A DNA stretch of 64,000 nucleotides, taken from Acetobacteraceae bacterium (lineage in GTDB: Bacteria; Pseudomonadota; Alphaproteobacteria; Acetobacterales; Acetobacteraceae). The position numbers were made by a program, and so were the translations under genes. This document shows, piece by piece, positions 9,290 to 18,253 of the stretch. Under the pieces are notes generated by a model. The model had not been told where the DNA came from, did no database searches, and saw only the letters and a program-made list of their open reading frames with translations. Location: positions 62,001 through 126,000 of the forward strand of contig JAIXWG010000007.1 in assembly GCA_027482245.1 (NCBI GenBank), given 5' to 3'. How positions within the stretch are numbered: position 1 is the first letter of the stretch; the number at the start of each line of letters is the position of its first letter.

Positions 9290-10567
9290 TCAGCGCGCGA
9301 AAGCGACAACCGCTTCGAGGTGCGGCGACCAGGGGAATTGGTCCACCGGCACGGCGGAGACCGCCTTGAACCCGGCCTTGCCCAGCACCGCCGCATCCCG
9401 GGCCAATGCCACGGGATTGCAGGAGACATAGATGACGTGCCGCAGCTTGCTGCGCGCGATCTGCGCCACCTGCTCCACCGCGCCATTGTAGGGCGGGTCC
9501 AGCACGACGACGCCGAAGGTATCGAGTTCCGCTGGCAGCAGCGGCCGATAGGCCAGGTCGCGCTTCACCGCCTCCACCCGTCCGCCCGCCTTGCGCGCCG
9601 CGGCATCCAGCGCGGCGACGGCACCGGCCTCACCCTCATAGGCCGCGACGCGATGCGTGGCGGCCAGCGGGAAGGACAGCGTGCCGATGCCGGCATAGAG
9701 GTCCGCGATTCGCGCCCGGGGCGCCAGCTTGCGCGGCAGCGCGGCACGCACCGCGGCGACGATCCCGGCCTCGCCCTCCGGCGCCGCCTGCAGGAAGGCC
9801 CCGGGCGGCGGTGCCACCTTCACGCCACCCAGCTCCAGATGCACCGGGCCGGCCTGCGCGGCGGTCTCCATCACGCCATCGCCCAGCGCCCAGGCGATGC
9901 GGGGGATGCCATGGGCGATCCCGAAGGCGGCCAGGATGGATCGCTGCGCGGCGTCCAGCGGCCCATCCGTCCGCAGCAGCAGGTCCGGCCCGCTGTCGAG
10001 CAGGTTCAGCACCGCCGAACCCTCCCGCTTCAGCGCGGCGAGCCTCTTCAGCACCTCCCGCAGCGGCCGGAACAGCGCGACCAGGCGCGGGTCCAGGACG
10101 TGGCAGGTGGAAAGGTCCGCGATGGTGGCGGCGCCGCGCTGGTGAAAGCCAAGTGCCACGCCATGCGGCACGCGCTTCAGCGCCAGGTCGGCCCGGCGGC
10201 GCGTGCCGGGGGGCGCCGCGACCAGGGGCGCGACCTCCACCGCCATGCCCGCGCGCTGCATCGCCTCCACCAGCCGCCCGCGCTTCCAGGCGTGATAGGC
10301 GGGCATCGCCATGTGCTGCAGCGCGCAGGCGCCGCATTCCACCAGGAAATGGGGGCAGGGGGGGACGACGCGATCAGGGCTCGGCGTCTCGACCGCCACC
10401 AGGCGTGCCGCGATGCCCTCGCCCCGCCGCGCGCCGATATCCGCCAGCACGGCCTCACCCGGCAGGGTGCCGGCGATGAAGACCGGGCCCTGCGGCGTCT
10501 CCGCCACGCCATCCCCCGCGCTGCCGAGGCGGGTGACGGTCAGGCGCTGGGTGGTGGGTTCGGGCAA
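9290..10567 (-). CDS. RNA (uracil-5-)-methyltransferase of the RlmD/TrmA family
   Basis: 425 residues. It has a TRAM-like start (RLTVTRLGSAGDGVAE), a four-cysteine iron-sulfur set (PPCPHFLVECGACALQH), a SAM-binding region (IADLYAGIGTLSFPLA), the DPPYNGAVEQ motif and the catalytic cysteine in YVSCNPVALARD. The protein should methylate a uracil of rRNA or tRNA in the cytoplasm; which site cannot be decided. The start is TTG at 10565-10567 because no ATG or GTG lies close to the TRAM domain; it overlaps the 3' end of the DUF2721 gene by 28 bases, suggesting coupling. Confidence 0.85.
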   Translation of the reverse strand: MPEPTTQRLTVTRLGSAGDGVAETPQGPVFIAGTLPGEAVLADIGARRGEGIAARLVAVETPSPDRVVPPCPHFLVECGACALQHMAMPAYHAWKRGRLVEAMQRAGMAVEVAPLVAAPPGTRRRADLALKRVPHGVALGFHQRGAATIADLSTCHVLDPRLVALFRPLREVLKRLAALKREGSAVLNLLDSGPDLLLRTDGPLDAAQRSILAAFGIAHGIPRIAWALGDGVMETAAQAGPVHLELGGVKVAPPPGAFLQAAPEGEAGIVAAVRAALPRKLAPRARIADLYAGIGTLSFPLAATHRVAAYEGEAGAVAALDAAARKAGGRVEAVKRDLAYRPLLPAELDTFGVVVLDPPYNGAVEQVAQIARSKLRHVIYVSCNPVALARDAAVLGKAGFKAVSAVPVDQFPWSPHLEAVVAFAR

Positions 10568-10989
10568 GTGGGAGATCCAGTCGGGTCAGGGGGCGGCAGG
10601 TCGGTACGGGCTAGCGCGGCCTCCACCAGGAAGCAGAGAAGGCCGCCGCCCAGCACGGCCATGGTGCCCAGCATCAGCCCCGCCAGCAGCGGGCCGAGTG
10701 CCCAGTCATAGATCAGCGCGAGGAAGGTGGCCGCGACCAGCGCGCAGACCATCAGCGCGGCGAGGATGCAGCCGAGCATGGCCCCCAGCGCCATGCTGGC
10801 GCGCCGCCTCAGCAGCGCGATGTTGGGGCCTGATTCACGGGCCGCATGGGCCGCATGGACGCGGTCCACGAGGCGGTTCCGGCGTTCCGACAGCACGCGG
10901 AGCGCCGTCATCACGCCGGCCAGCAGGAAGGCCGGCGTCAGGCTGCCGGCGATGGCGTTGCCCGCGGCGGCGACGGAAAGCGTGTCCAT
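10540..10989 (-). CDS. DUF2721 membrane protein
   Basis: 149 residues with three hydrophobic segments (about residues 10-28, 68-92 and 95-118), an Arg-rich loop LRVLSERRNRLVDRVH between the first two, and a proline-rich tail. This matches the DUF2721 family of inner-membrane proteins with no known role. Its end overlaps the following methyltransferase gene. Confidence 0.75.
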   Translation of the reverse strand: MDTLSVAAAGNAIAGSLTPAFLLAGVMTALRVLSERRNRLVDRVHAAHAARESGPNIALLRRRASMALGAMLGCILAALMVCALVAATFLALIYDWALGPLLAGLMLGTMAVLGGGLLCFLVEAALARTDLPPPDPTGSPTCPNPPPSA

Positions 10990-11013
10990 CGCGCGCCCGC
11001 GGGCGGTCGGGCC

Positions 11014-12228
11014 TCAGCCGCCGAAGGCGTTCAGCCCGGTCTGGGCCCGGCCGAGGATCAGCGCATGGACGTCATGCGTGCCCTCATAGGTGTTGACCGT
11101 CTCCAGGTTCACCATGTGGCGGATGACGTGATACTCGTCGACGATCCCGTTGCCGCCATGCATGTCGCGCGCGACGCGGGCGATATCCAGCGCCTTGCCG
11201 CAGTTGTTGCGCTTCACCAGGCTGATCATCTCCGGCGCCGCCTTGTGTTCGTCGAACAGGCGGCCGACGCGCAGCACGGCGTGAAGGCCGAGCGTGATCT
11301 CCGTCTGCATGTCGGCCAGCTTCTTCTGCACCAGCTGGGTCTGGGCCAGCGGCCGGCCGAACATCTTGCGGCCCATCGTGTAGTCGCGCGCGGCGTGCCA
11401 GCAGAACTCGGCGGCACCCATGGCGCCCCAGGCGATGCCGTAGCGCGCGCGGTTGAGGCAGGAGAAGGGGCCGGCGAGCGACTTCACGCCCGGCAGGCGG
11501 TTCTCCTCCGGCACGAAGACCTCATCCATCATGATCATGCCGGTGACGGAAGCGCGGAGCGAGAACTTGCCCTCGATCTTCGGGAAGGTCAGGCCCTTCA
11601 TGCCGCGCTCCAGCAGGAAGCCGCGGAGGACCCCCTCGTCATCCTTGGCCCAGACCACGGCGACGTCGGCGATCGGGGAGTTGGTAATCCAGGTCTTGGA
11701 GCCGCTGACGAGGTAACCGCCATCCACCTTCTTCGCGCGGGTGCGCATGGAGGAGGGGTCGGACCCCGCATCGGGCTCCGTCAGGCCGAAGCAGCCGACC
11801 CATTCGCCGGTGCGCAGCTTCGGCAGGAACTTCTGCTTCTGCGCTTCCGAGCCATAGGCATGGATCGGGAACATGACGAGCGAGGACTGCACGGAGAAGG
11901 CGGAGCGGTAGCCGCTGTCCACGCGCTCGACCTCACGCGCCATCAGGCCGTAGGCGACGTAGGAGACGCCGGCGCAGCCATAGCCATCGAGCGTGGCGCC
12001 GAGGAAGCCCATCTCGCCGAACTCGTTCATGATCTCCCGGTCGAAGCTCTCGTTCCGGAAGGCCATCAGGACGCGGGGCTGCAGCTTCTCCTGGCAGAAC
12101 TGGCGGGCCGCGTCGCGGATCATCCGCTCGTCCTCGGTCAGCACCTCATCCAGCAGCAGCGGATCGTCCCAGGTGAAGGGGGCGGTGCTGGACTTCTTCG
12201 GGGTGGTGACTGATGTGACGACGTTCAT
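11014..12228 (-). CDS. gcdH: Glutaryl-CoA dehydrogenase
   Basis: 404 residues. An acyl-CoA dehydrogenase fold with FAD motifs [15 protein letters not shown] and [12 protein letters not shown], and the catalytic glutamate in [16 protein letters not shown]. The [21 protein letters not shown] N-terminus and [13 protein letters not shown] end match glutaryl-CoA dehydrogenases, which oxidise and decarboxylate glutaryl-CoA to crotonyl-CoA in lysine and tryptophan breakdown. Electrons pass to ETF. It is transcribed alone, with a divergent-free 126-base gap to the helicase upstream. Confidence 0.88.
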   Translation of the reverse strand: MNVVTSVTTPKKSSTAPFTWDDPLLLDEVLTEDERMIRDAARQFCQEKLQPRVLMAFRNESFDREIMNEFGEMGFLGATLDGYGCAGVSYVAYGLMAREVERVDSGYRSAFSVQSSLVMFPIHAYGSEAQKQKFLPKLRTGEWVGCFGLTEPDAGSDPSSMRTRAKKVDGGYLVSGSKTWITNSPIADVAVVWAKDDEGVLRGFLLERGMKGLTFPKIEGKFSLRASVTGMIMMDEVFVPEENRLPGVKSLAGPFSCLNRARYGIAWGAMGAAEFCWHAARDYTMGRKMFGRPLAQTQLVQKKLADMQTEITLGLHAVLRVGRLFDEHKAAPEMISLVKRNNCGKALDIARVARDMHGGNGIVDEYHVIRHMVNLETVNTYEGTHDVHALILGRAQTGLNAFGG

Positions 12229-12323
12229 GGCTTTCTCCTGGCTCCGGCGGGTGGGCGGGCCTCGGCTGGTAACGGCTGCAATCTGGCGCGGGTGCCGGCA
12301 TCCGGCAACCAGCGCGTGGATGC

Positions 12324-12346
12324 AAAAAGGGGCGCCGAGGCGCCCC
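12324..12346 (-). terminator. Rho-independent terminator after the helicase gene
   Basis: Read on the minus strand, a GGGGCGCC/GGCGCCCC stem with a two-base loop is followed directly by five T residues, 9 bases after the helicase stop codon. This is a textbook intrinsic terminator. Confidence 0.75.
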
Positions 12347-12354
12347 CTGGATGG

Positions 12355-14430
12355 TCAGGCCGCTTCCGCGTCCTGGCCCGGATCACTGCCGCCATCGGGC
12401 GCCGGCGTGTCGGCGGCGCTGTCCCGCCGGGGGCGGGGCAGGGGCAGCAGCATGAAGGCGGGCACCGCATCGCCGAAGCCGCGGGGGGAGGGGCCGGCTT
12501 CCCGGTCCTCCCGCCGCTCGCGGCGGAATTCCTCGCGCCGCGCGGCGTAGCTCTGCATTTCCTCGCGCGGCGGCAGGTCCCGCGGCGGGCGGCCATCGCG
12601 GCGCGGGCCGCGATCGTCGCGGCGATTGCCCTCCCGCGCACCGCGCTCGCGCGGCGCCTCGTCCCGCGGCGCCTCGTCGCGGCGCGGGCCACGCGGCGGC
12701 CGCGCCTCCTGCAGCGGCACGTCGTCCGCCGCCGTCTCCAGCGTCTCCACGGCCGGGCGGCGCCCGCGATCGTGATCGCGCCCGCCCCGGTCCCGGCCAC
12801 GGTCGCGCCCGCGGTCACGGCCGGCATCGCGCCCGCCCCTTCCGCCGTCGCGGCCGCCATCACGGCCACCTGGCGCCGGCCGGCCGCCGCGGCCGCGCTT
12901 GGCCTTGGCGCCTTCGGCGATCTCCTCGGCGGAGATCGGGTCGAGCCCGTCGATCTCCATGCGGGGGATCGGCTTGCCCGTCAGCTTCTCGATCGCCGCG
13001 ACGGAGCGTGCATCCTCCGGCGCCGCCAGCGAATAGGCATGGCCTTCCCGCCCCGCGCGGCCGGTGCGGCCGATGCGGTGGACATAATCCTCGGCATGGA
13101 AGGGCACGTCGAAGTTGAAGACGTGGCTGAGCCCGCCAATGTCGAGGCCACGTGCCGCGACGTCGCTGCAGACCAGCAGCTGCAGCTCATTCGCCTTGAA
13201 CTTGTTCAGCGTCGCGAAGCGGGTGGACTGGTCGAGGTCCCCATGCAGGGCGCCGACCGAGAAGCCATGGCGCTTCAGCGACTTGTAGAGGATGTCCACG
13301 TCGATCTTGCGGTTGCAGAAGATCAGCGCGTTCTGCACGGCTTCCCGGCGCAGCAGGCGGCGCAGCGCCTCCCGCTTGTCCATCTCCCGCACCCAGACCA
13401 GGCCGGTGGTGATGGTGGTGGCCACCGTCGCGGGGGCGCTGACGGTGATCTCCTTCGGGTTCTGCAGGAAGGCATCGGCCAGGCGGCGGATTTCCGGCGC
13501 CATGGTGGCGCTGAAGAACAGCGTCTGGCGCATCCGCGGCAGCAGGGAGACGATGCGCTCCACATCCGGGATGAAGCCCATGTCCAGCATGCGGTCGGCC
13601 TCGTCGATGACGAGGACCTTGCAATCCGCCAGCAGGATGCGGCCGCGATCGAACAGGTCCAGCAGCCGGCCCGGCGTCGCGATCAGCACGTCCACGCCCT
13701 TGTCGAGCACGTCGCGCTGTTCGTTCATGCTCTCGCCGCCGATGAGCAGGGCGTGCGTGAGGTTCAGGTGCTTGCCGTACTTGACGAAGTTCTCGGCGAC
13801 CTGAAGCGCCAGCTCGCGCGTCGGCTCCAGGATCAGGCTGCGCGGCATGCGCGCCTTGGCCCGCGACCCCGCCAGGATGTCGAGCATCGGCAGGGTGAAG
13901 CTGGCCGTCTTGCCGGTGCCGGTCTGCGCGCAGCCCAGCACGTCACGCCCCATCAGCACGATGGGGATCGCGGCTTCCTGGATGGGCGTGGGGTTCAGGT
14001 AGCCGGATTCGGTGACGGCGCGGAGGATGGGCTCCGACAGGCCGAGATCGGCGAAGGTGGTGCGGGCGGGCTCGTCCGGATCCTGCTCGTCATAGGCCCG
14101 CTCGGCCTCGCTCCGCAGGTCTTCCTCGTCGTCGTCCTGGCCGTCGTCGTCGTCCCGGTCGTCCTCGTCCCGGTCGTCGCCATCACGGTCGTCGCCATCA
14201 CGGTCGTCTGCGCCGTCATCGTCGGCGGCGCGATCGTCATCGGTGTCGCGGTCTTCCGTGTCCCGCTCCGCGGCCTCGGCCGCCACCGGGGCGTCCTCGG
14301 CCGGGGACGCTGCCGCTTCGGCCACCGGCTGGGGCTCCGCGGATAGCGCCGCCTCCGGCAGGGCCGGGGCGTCGTTCTTGTGCTCGGGATCGGCCGCGCC
14401 CGTTACGGTCGCGTCGCTGTGATCGCTCAA
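12355..14430 (-). CDS. DEAD-box RNA helicase (RhlE-like) with acidic N-terminal and RG-rich C-terminal tails
   Basis: 691 residues from the proposed TTG start at 14428-14430. The core (about residues 126-500) has the Q motif (NPTPIQEAA), Walker A AQTGTGKT, DEAD in VIDEADRMLDMGF, SAT and the HRIGRTGRAG motif. Before it lie about 60 acidic residues (positions 56-113) including a repeated DDRDG unit; after it comes a long Arg/Gly/Asp-rich tail, typical of RNA binding. It should unwind RNA in ribosome assembly or mRNA decay. No ATG lies between the core and 14595, where an ATG would add 55 unconserved residues, so the start is uncertain. Confidence 0.85.
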   Translation of the reverse strand: MSDHSDATVTGAADPEHKNDAPALPEAALSAEPQPVAEAAASPAEDAPVAAEAAERDTEDRDTDDDRAADDDGADDRDGDDRDGDDRDEDDRDDDDGQDDDEEDLRSEAERAYDEQDPDEPARTTFADLGLSEPILRAVTESGYLNPTPIQEAAIPIVLMGRDVLGCAQTGTGKTASFTLPMLDILAGSRAKARMPRSLILEPTRELALQVAENFVKYGKHLNLTHALLIGGESMNEQRDVLDKGVDVLIATPGRLLDLFDRGRILLADCKVLVIDEADRMLDMGFIPDVERIVSLLPRMRQTLFFSATMAPEIRRLADAFLQNPKEITVSAPATVATTITTGLVWVREMDKREALRRLLRREAVQNALIFCNRKIDVDILYKSLKRHGFSVGALHGDLDQSTRFATLNKFKANELQLLVCSDVAARGLDIGGLSHVFNFDVPFHAEDYVHRIGRTGRAGREGHAYSLAAPEDARSVAAIEKLTGKPIPRMEIDGLDPISAEEIAEGAKAKRGRGGRPAPGGRDGGRDGGRGGRDAGRDRGRDRGRDRGGRDHDRGRRPAVETLETAADDVPLQEARPPRGPRRDEAPRDEAPRERGAREGNRRDDRGPRRDGRPPRDLPPREEMQSYAARREEFRRERREDREAGPSPRGFGDAVPAFMLLPLPRPRRDSAADTPAPDGGSDPGQDAEAA

Positions 14431-14642
14431 CGTGATTGTTTCTCTGTCTGCCTCGGGCCTGCCCGACACCTTGGCGCGCCCCGGTCTGAACCGGGGCCCG
14501 TCTTCGGGTGGGGATGCCCCGCTGGCGCTACAAGGCGCAAACGGCGGGGCCGGGCGGGACCGACGCCATATGCGCCGGAAGCGCGCGGAAATCAAGGCAG
14601 GACGGCTTGCCCGCCCCGCGCGCAGGGCCTAGCAGCCCCGCC

Positions 14643-15347
14643 ATGACCGACCGGCCCACCCTCCTCCTCCTGCCCGGCCTGCTCTGCGACGCCCGGCTGT
14701 GGCGCGACCAAGTGGCGGCGCTCGGTGCCGAATGGCGCTGCGTGGTGGCGGACCTGACGCATGACGACAACCTGCCCGCCATGGCGAACCGCGCCCTGGC
14801 CGCGGTGGGCGATGCGCAAGACCTCGCCATCGCGGGTCTGTCCATGGGGGGCTACGTGGCGCTCGAGATCATGCGCCAGGCGCCGGCCCGCATCGCCCGC
14901 CTGGCGCTGATGGACACCTCCGCCCGCCCGGACACCGAGGAACAGTCCCGCCGCCGCCGCGCCCTGCTGGCGCTGTCGGAATCCGGCATGTTCCGCGGCG
15001 TCACGCCCCGGCTGCTGCCCACACTCCTTGCCCCCGACAACCTTTCGACGCCCCTCGGCGCCGAGGTCACCGCCATGGCTGAACGCGTCGGCCGCACCGC
15101 CTTCCACCGCCAGCAGCGCGCCATCCTCAAGCGCCCGGACAGCCGCCCGGACCTGGCGCGCATCACCATCCCGACCCTGGTCGTGGTGGGCGAACACGAC
15201 GCGCTGACACCACCCCATTTGGCGGAGGAAATCGCTGCCGGCATCCCCGGCGCCACCCTCGCCCGCATCCCCCGCGCCGGCCACCTGCCGACCATGGAAG
15301 AACCCGACGCCGTCTGCACCGCCATGCGGGACTGGCTGCGCGCCTGA
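14643..15347 (+). CDS. Alpha/beta-fold hydrolase
   Basis: 234 residues. The start MTDRPTLLLLPGLLCDARLW gives the oxyanion region, GLSMGGYVAL is the nucleophile elbow (Ser), and VVVGEHDALTPP and RAGHLPTMEEP hold the Asp and His of the triad. This is a small cytoplasmic serine hydrolase like many annotated as esterase or 3-oxoadipate enol-lactonase-like; substrate is not known. It is divergent from the helicase across a 212-base spacer that must hold both promoters. Confidence 0.83.
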   Translation: MTDRPTLLLLPGLLCDARLWRDQVAALGAEWRCVVADLTHDDNLPAMANRALAAVGDAQDLAIAGLSMGGYVALEIMRQAPARIARLALMDTSARPDTEEQSRRRRALLALSESGMFRGVTPRLLPTLLAPDNLSTPLGAEVTAMAERVGRTAFHRQQRAILKRPDSRPDLARITIPTLVVVGEHDALTPPHLAEEIAAGIPGATLARIPRAGHLPTMEEPDAVCTAMRDWLRA

Positions 15348-15387
15348 AGCCTGCCTAGATACGGCAGCCCAACGGAGACCCGACGCC

Positions 15388-15777
15388 ATGGCCGAGACCG
15401 ACATCCTGGTGACGCGCGAAACCAAGCGGTCCTACGGCCTGGTGCGCGGCACCATCGCCATCCTCTGCCTCGGCCTGCCCTTCCTCGGCCGGCAACGCAT
15501 CCAGATCACCACCGAGCGGGTCATCATCGAAAGCGGCTTCCTGACCAAGGTGCGCGACGACGTCGAAGTCTTCCGCATCCGCGACGTGGTCACGACCCAA
15601 CCCCTCTGGCACCGCCTGCTCGGCATCGGCGACGTCATCATCAAGGCCACCGAAGGCCGCACCGAGGAACGCCACACGCTGCGCGGCGTCCCGGACCCCA
15701 TCGCCGTCTCCGAAGCCATCCGCCAAGCCTGGAACCAATCAGCCCGCCCCCGCTCGGCGACGAACATCGACGGGTAG
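15388..15777 (+). CDS. Small PH-domain (bPH2-like) membrane-associated protein
   Basis: 129 residues. A short hydrophobic stretch (residues about 20-35, GTIAILCLGLPFLG) is followed by RIQITTERVIIESGFL and DDVEVFRIRDVVTTQPLWHRLLGIGDVII, the pattern of the bacterial PH domain family (YdbT/YdbS-like). Function is unknown. It lies 40 bases after the hydrolase on the same strand. Confidence 0.75.
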   Translation: MAETDILVTRETKRSYGLVRGTIAILCLGLPFLGRQRIQITTERVIIESGFLTKVRDDVEVFRIRDVVTTQPLWHRLLGIGDVIIKATEGRTEERHTLRGVPDPIAVSEAIRQAWNQSARPRSATNIDG

Positions 15778-15803
15778 CGCTGCGCGGGCTTCGCGAGTGG
15801 CCC

Positions 15804-16016
15804 GGGGAAGGAACGCCGTCCCTTCCCCGTACCCCACCCTGCCAAGGGCCAGCGGGCCCTTGGGAACCCATGAGATCGGTGGATGGAGGGAGGGGCGCGG
15901 AACGCGCTCATGGCCAACGCAAGCGCGGTGCCCCTCCCTCCATCCACCGATAACCTCGCGGTCCAGGGTCCCGTCGGACCCTGGCGGGGTGAGGTCTGGA
16001 GAGGGGCGGAGCCCCT
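15804..16016. repeat. Family 1 palindromic mosaic element, copy 1
   Basis: Five inverted repeats in a row fill the gap between two convergent genes: A 15804-15828 (8-bp stem), B 15842-15863 (CCAAGGGC/GCCCTTGG, loop CAGCGG), C arms 15875-15896 and 15930-15951 (22 bp, perfect), D 15963-15984 (CCAGGGTCC/GGACCCTGG, loop CGTC), E 16002-16016 (6-bp stem). Order and hairpins B and D match the copy at 30553-30751, but stem C has an unrelated sequence there. There is no coding potential. It may be a REP/MITE-like element or a structured transcript. Confidence 0.85.
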
Positions 16017-16050
16017 ATCCAGGGGCAACCCGCGCAACACCCGCGCGGCA

Positions 16051-16788
16051 CTACCGTCCGATGAGCGCCAGCCGGGTGGGGGCGCGACTGGCGATGGGCA
16101 CCGGCATGCCGCGGTAGGCGTCGAGGCCGCGGCCGGGGTTGTTGGTGTTGGTGAGGGTGGCGGCGCGGTCGGCGTTGTTGGAGAGGAAGGCGCCGCCGCC
16201 GCCGGGTTGGGCGATGGCGGCGGCGGTCGCGGTGGGGGCTGCGACGGGCGGGTGGGGGTTGCCTTGTTCGGTCGCCCAGGCGGCAAGGACGCGGGCGCGG
16301 TAGGGTTCGGCGAATTCGGGGGTCTGGCTGTGGTAGGCGGCGGCGGCGCGTTGCCAGTCTCCGCCGCGGGCGGCCTGGAGTTCCGTCAGGAAGCGGGCGG
16401 CGTAGTTCGCGTTGGCGGTGGGGTCGAAGGCTTCCTCGAGGTTGGCGAAGGCGTTGGGGTGGTGGCGCAGGTTCACCTGCATGCAGCCGACGTCGATGGA
16501 GCGCACGCCCCGGGCCTGGAGTGCCTGCACCTCGGCAATCGCTGCCGCCTTGGTGGTGAAGAATTGCCCGCGGCCCTCGGCGTTGATGGTCCAGGGCCAG
16601 GGGTGGAAGGCGCCGGTATCGGGGTCCCGCCGGCCGGATTCGACGCGGCCGATGGCGGTCAGCAGGTAGGCCGGGATGCCCGCGGCGCGTTCCGCGGCCT
16701 GGATCGCGCCGCGGCAGAGCCGGCCTGGCTCGGCCGTGGCCGGGGCGGGCAGGGCGAGGAGCAGCAGGGGGAGGAGGAAGCGCTTCAT
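16051..16788 (-). CDS. Lytic transglycosylase (SLT domain)
   Basis: 245 residues. The signal peptide MKRFLLPLLLLALPAPATA is followed by an SLT-type domain: GIPAYLLTAIGRVESG with the catalytic Glu, GCMQVNLRHHPNAF, and AARFLTELQAARGG plus AAAAYHSQTPEFAEPYRARV. It should cleave peptidoglycan in the periplasm. The C-terminal 70 residues are low-complexity. ATG at 16786-16788 is preferred over a GTG three codons upstream because it begins a clean signal peptide. Confidence 0.85.
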   Translation of the reverse strand: MKRFLLPLLLLALPAPATAEPGRLCRGAIQAAERAAGIPAYLLTAIGRVESGRRDPDTGAFHPWPWTINAEGRGQFFTTKAAAIAEVQALQARGVRSIDVGCMQVNLRHHPNAFANLEEAFDPTANANYAARFLTELQAARGGDWQRAAAAYHSQTPEFAEPYRARVLAAWATEQGNPHPPVAAPTATAAAIAQPGGGGAFLSNNADRAATLTNTNNPGRGLDAYRGMPVPIASRAPTRLALIGR

Positions 16789-16825
16789 GCCTGGCACGGC
16801 GCAAGGCGCGTGCCAGGGAGGGTCG

Positions 16826-17419
16826 CTACAGGATGGGTTCGGCTGGCGGGCGGGGGGCTTCCGCGGCCGGGGTCTCGGCCGGGGGCGTGGCGGCGGGCGG
16901 GGCCGGGGTTTCCGCGGTGGTGGCGGCGGCCGGGGCGGGCGGCGTCGCGGGGGCGGCGGTGTAGTCCGGCACGATGCGGGCCTGGGTGCCGCCGATCATC
17001 AGCACGCGCTGGCCGATGGCGAGCGGCGTGGTGTCGCGCTGGGTGACGGTGAAGAGTTCCCCGTTCTCCTTCCGCGCGATGTACTCGTAGGCGGTGGTGT
17101 CGCCCGCCACGCGTTCGGTCGCGGCGCCCAGCAGCCCGCCGACCAGCGCGCCGCCCACCGCGCCGATGGCGCTGGCCATGTTCCCGCCGGGTGTCTGCGC
17201 GCCGACGATGCCGCCGGCGGCGCCGCCGGTGGCCGCGCCGGTATTGCCGTCCGCGGTCACGGTCACCCGGCGCACGCCGATGATGGTGGCCTGTTCGACG
17301 CGGTTCATCTGCTGGACCGCGCGCGTGGCGTAGTCATCGGCGGAATAGCTCGGCCGGCACGCGGGCAGCGCGAGCGGGGCGAGCAGGATCAGGGGGAGGA
17401 GGTGTCTGGGTCCCGGCAT
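16826..17419 (-). CDS. Glycine-zipper outer-membrane lipoprotein (SlyB-like)
   Basis: 197 residues from the ATG at 17417-17419. A lipobox LALPAC sits at the end of the signal peptide. The middle has a glycine zipper (GAATGGAAGGIVGAQ, then GAVGGALVGGLLGAATE), as in the 17-kDa antigen/SlyB family, and the end is Pro/Ala-rich. It is likely anchored in the outer membrane. It lies 37 bases upstream of the transglycosylase, so both cell-envelope genes may be cotranscribed. Confidence 0.78.
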   Translation of the reverse strand: MPGPRHLLPLILLAPLALPACRPSYSADDYATRAVQQMNRVEQATIIGVRRVTVTADGNTGAATGGAAGGIVGAQTPGGNMASAIGAVGGALVGGLLGAATERVAGDTTAYEYIARKENGELFTVTQRDTTPLAIGQRVLMIGGTQARIVPDYTAAPATPPAPAAATTAETPAPPAATPPAETPAAEAPRPPAEPIL

Positions 17420-17548
17420 GGCGGCGCTCCTGTAGGCGAGGGCGGGCGGCCCTGTCACCACGCGAACTGCGCGGGGCGCCCATACGTGGTTTGCCGCCCG
17501 CGCGTGGCGCGAATGTGTCCCGCCTGTGTCCGCCTGTGACGCGGGTGC

Positions 17549-18253
17549 TCAATCGTAGCCGAAGGCGGCCATGTCGTCCCGGAAATGGTCCGCCAGCCAG
17601 GCGGCATCGGCGGGGGCGATGTCGGCGCTGCGGATCAGGATCCGCTGGCTGCGGTTGGCGTGGGGCAGGGTGAAGGCGGGGTCCACCAGTGCCTGCAGGG
17701 TGGTGGTGCCGGCCATGTCCTCGATCCGCAGCGCTTCCGCGACATGGGTCTCGGTGCGGGTCTTGGCGGCCTGGGACCGGAAGGCGGCGTCGTAGTGCAG
17801 GTGGCGGTTGCGGATGAAGCCGCCGAAATCGTCGCTTTCGATGAAGGCGCGGGAGGCCGGCCAGCGCAGCTGCCCGTGCTGGGCGGACAGCGCCGTCCAG
17901 TCCGCGCGGATGGCGGCGAGCGTCATGCCGTTCTTCTCCGCCCAGCCCAGCACGATGCCGCCGACGAAGTTGTAGAGGCTGGCGATGCGCGCCCTGGGGT
18001 GCCGGACGAAGGCCAGGATGCGCATCCCTTCCAGCGCCTCCGGCCCCACTGCCTTCTCGATCTCATCCAGGCCGGAATGCTTGTAGAGGCCGAAGCGGCG
18101 CTGGAAGTAGGTGCTCGCCTGCTCCCCATGCGGCGTGGAGCCGAGGATGAGGTCGTCCCAGCGGGCGAAAGGCTCGTAGCCCTGCTCGAAGCTGGTGCCG
18201 CCGGTCTTGTGGAGGTGGATGAACACGAAGCGGCGGGAGCGGGAGAAGATCAT
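17549..18253 (-). CDS. Sulfotransferase-family protein
   Basis: 234 residues. The N-terminal FIHLHKTGGTSFEQGY is the phosphosulfate-binding P-loop-like motif of PAPS sulfotransferases and FVRHPRARIASLYNF is the second (3'-phosphate) motif. The length fits the family found in bacterial surface-glycan modification. Acceptor is unknown. Its start overlaps the phoD stop by four bases (ATGA), so it is translated as a coupled pair with the phosphatase. Confidence 0.8.
   Translation of the reverse strand: MIFSRSRRFVFIHLHKTGGTSFEQGYEPFARWDDLILGSTPHGEQASTYFQRRFGLYKHSGLDEIEKAVGPEALEGMRILAFVRHPRARIASLYNFVGGIVLGWAEKNGMTLAAIRADWTALSAQHGQLRWPASRAFIESDDFGGFIRNRHLHYDAAFRSQAAKTRTETHVAEALRIEDMAGTTTLQALVDPAFTLPHANRSQRILIRSADIAPADAAWLADHFRDDMAAFGYD

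Noticed and set aside
14431..14595. ATG start of the helicase at 14595
   Set aside because: It would add 55 basic residues with no conserved features; the TTG at 14430 is closer to the core and gives an acidic N-terminus. Left as an alternative.
15797..16117. Open frames across the family 1 element read as small proteins
   Set aside because: The frames are made by the palindromes, lack a ribosome binding site and have no match between the two copies.
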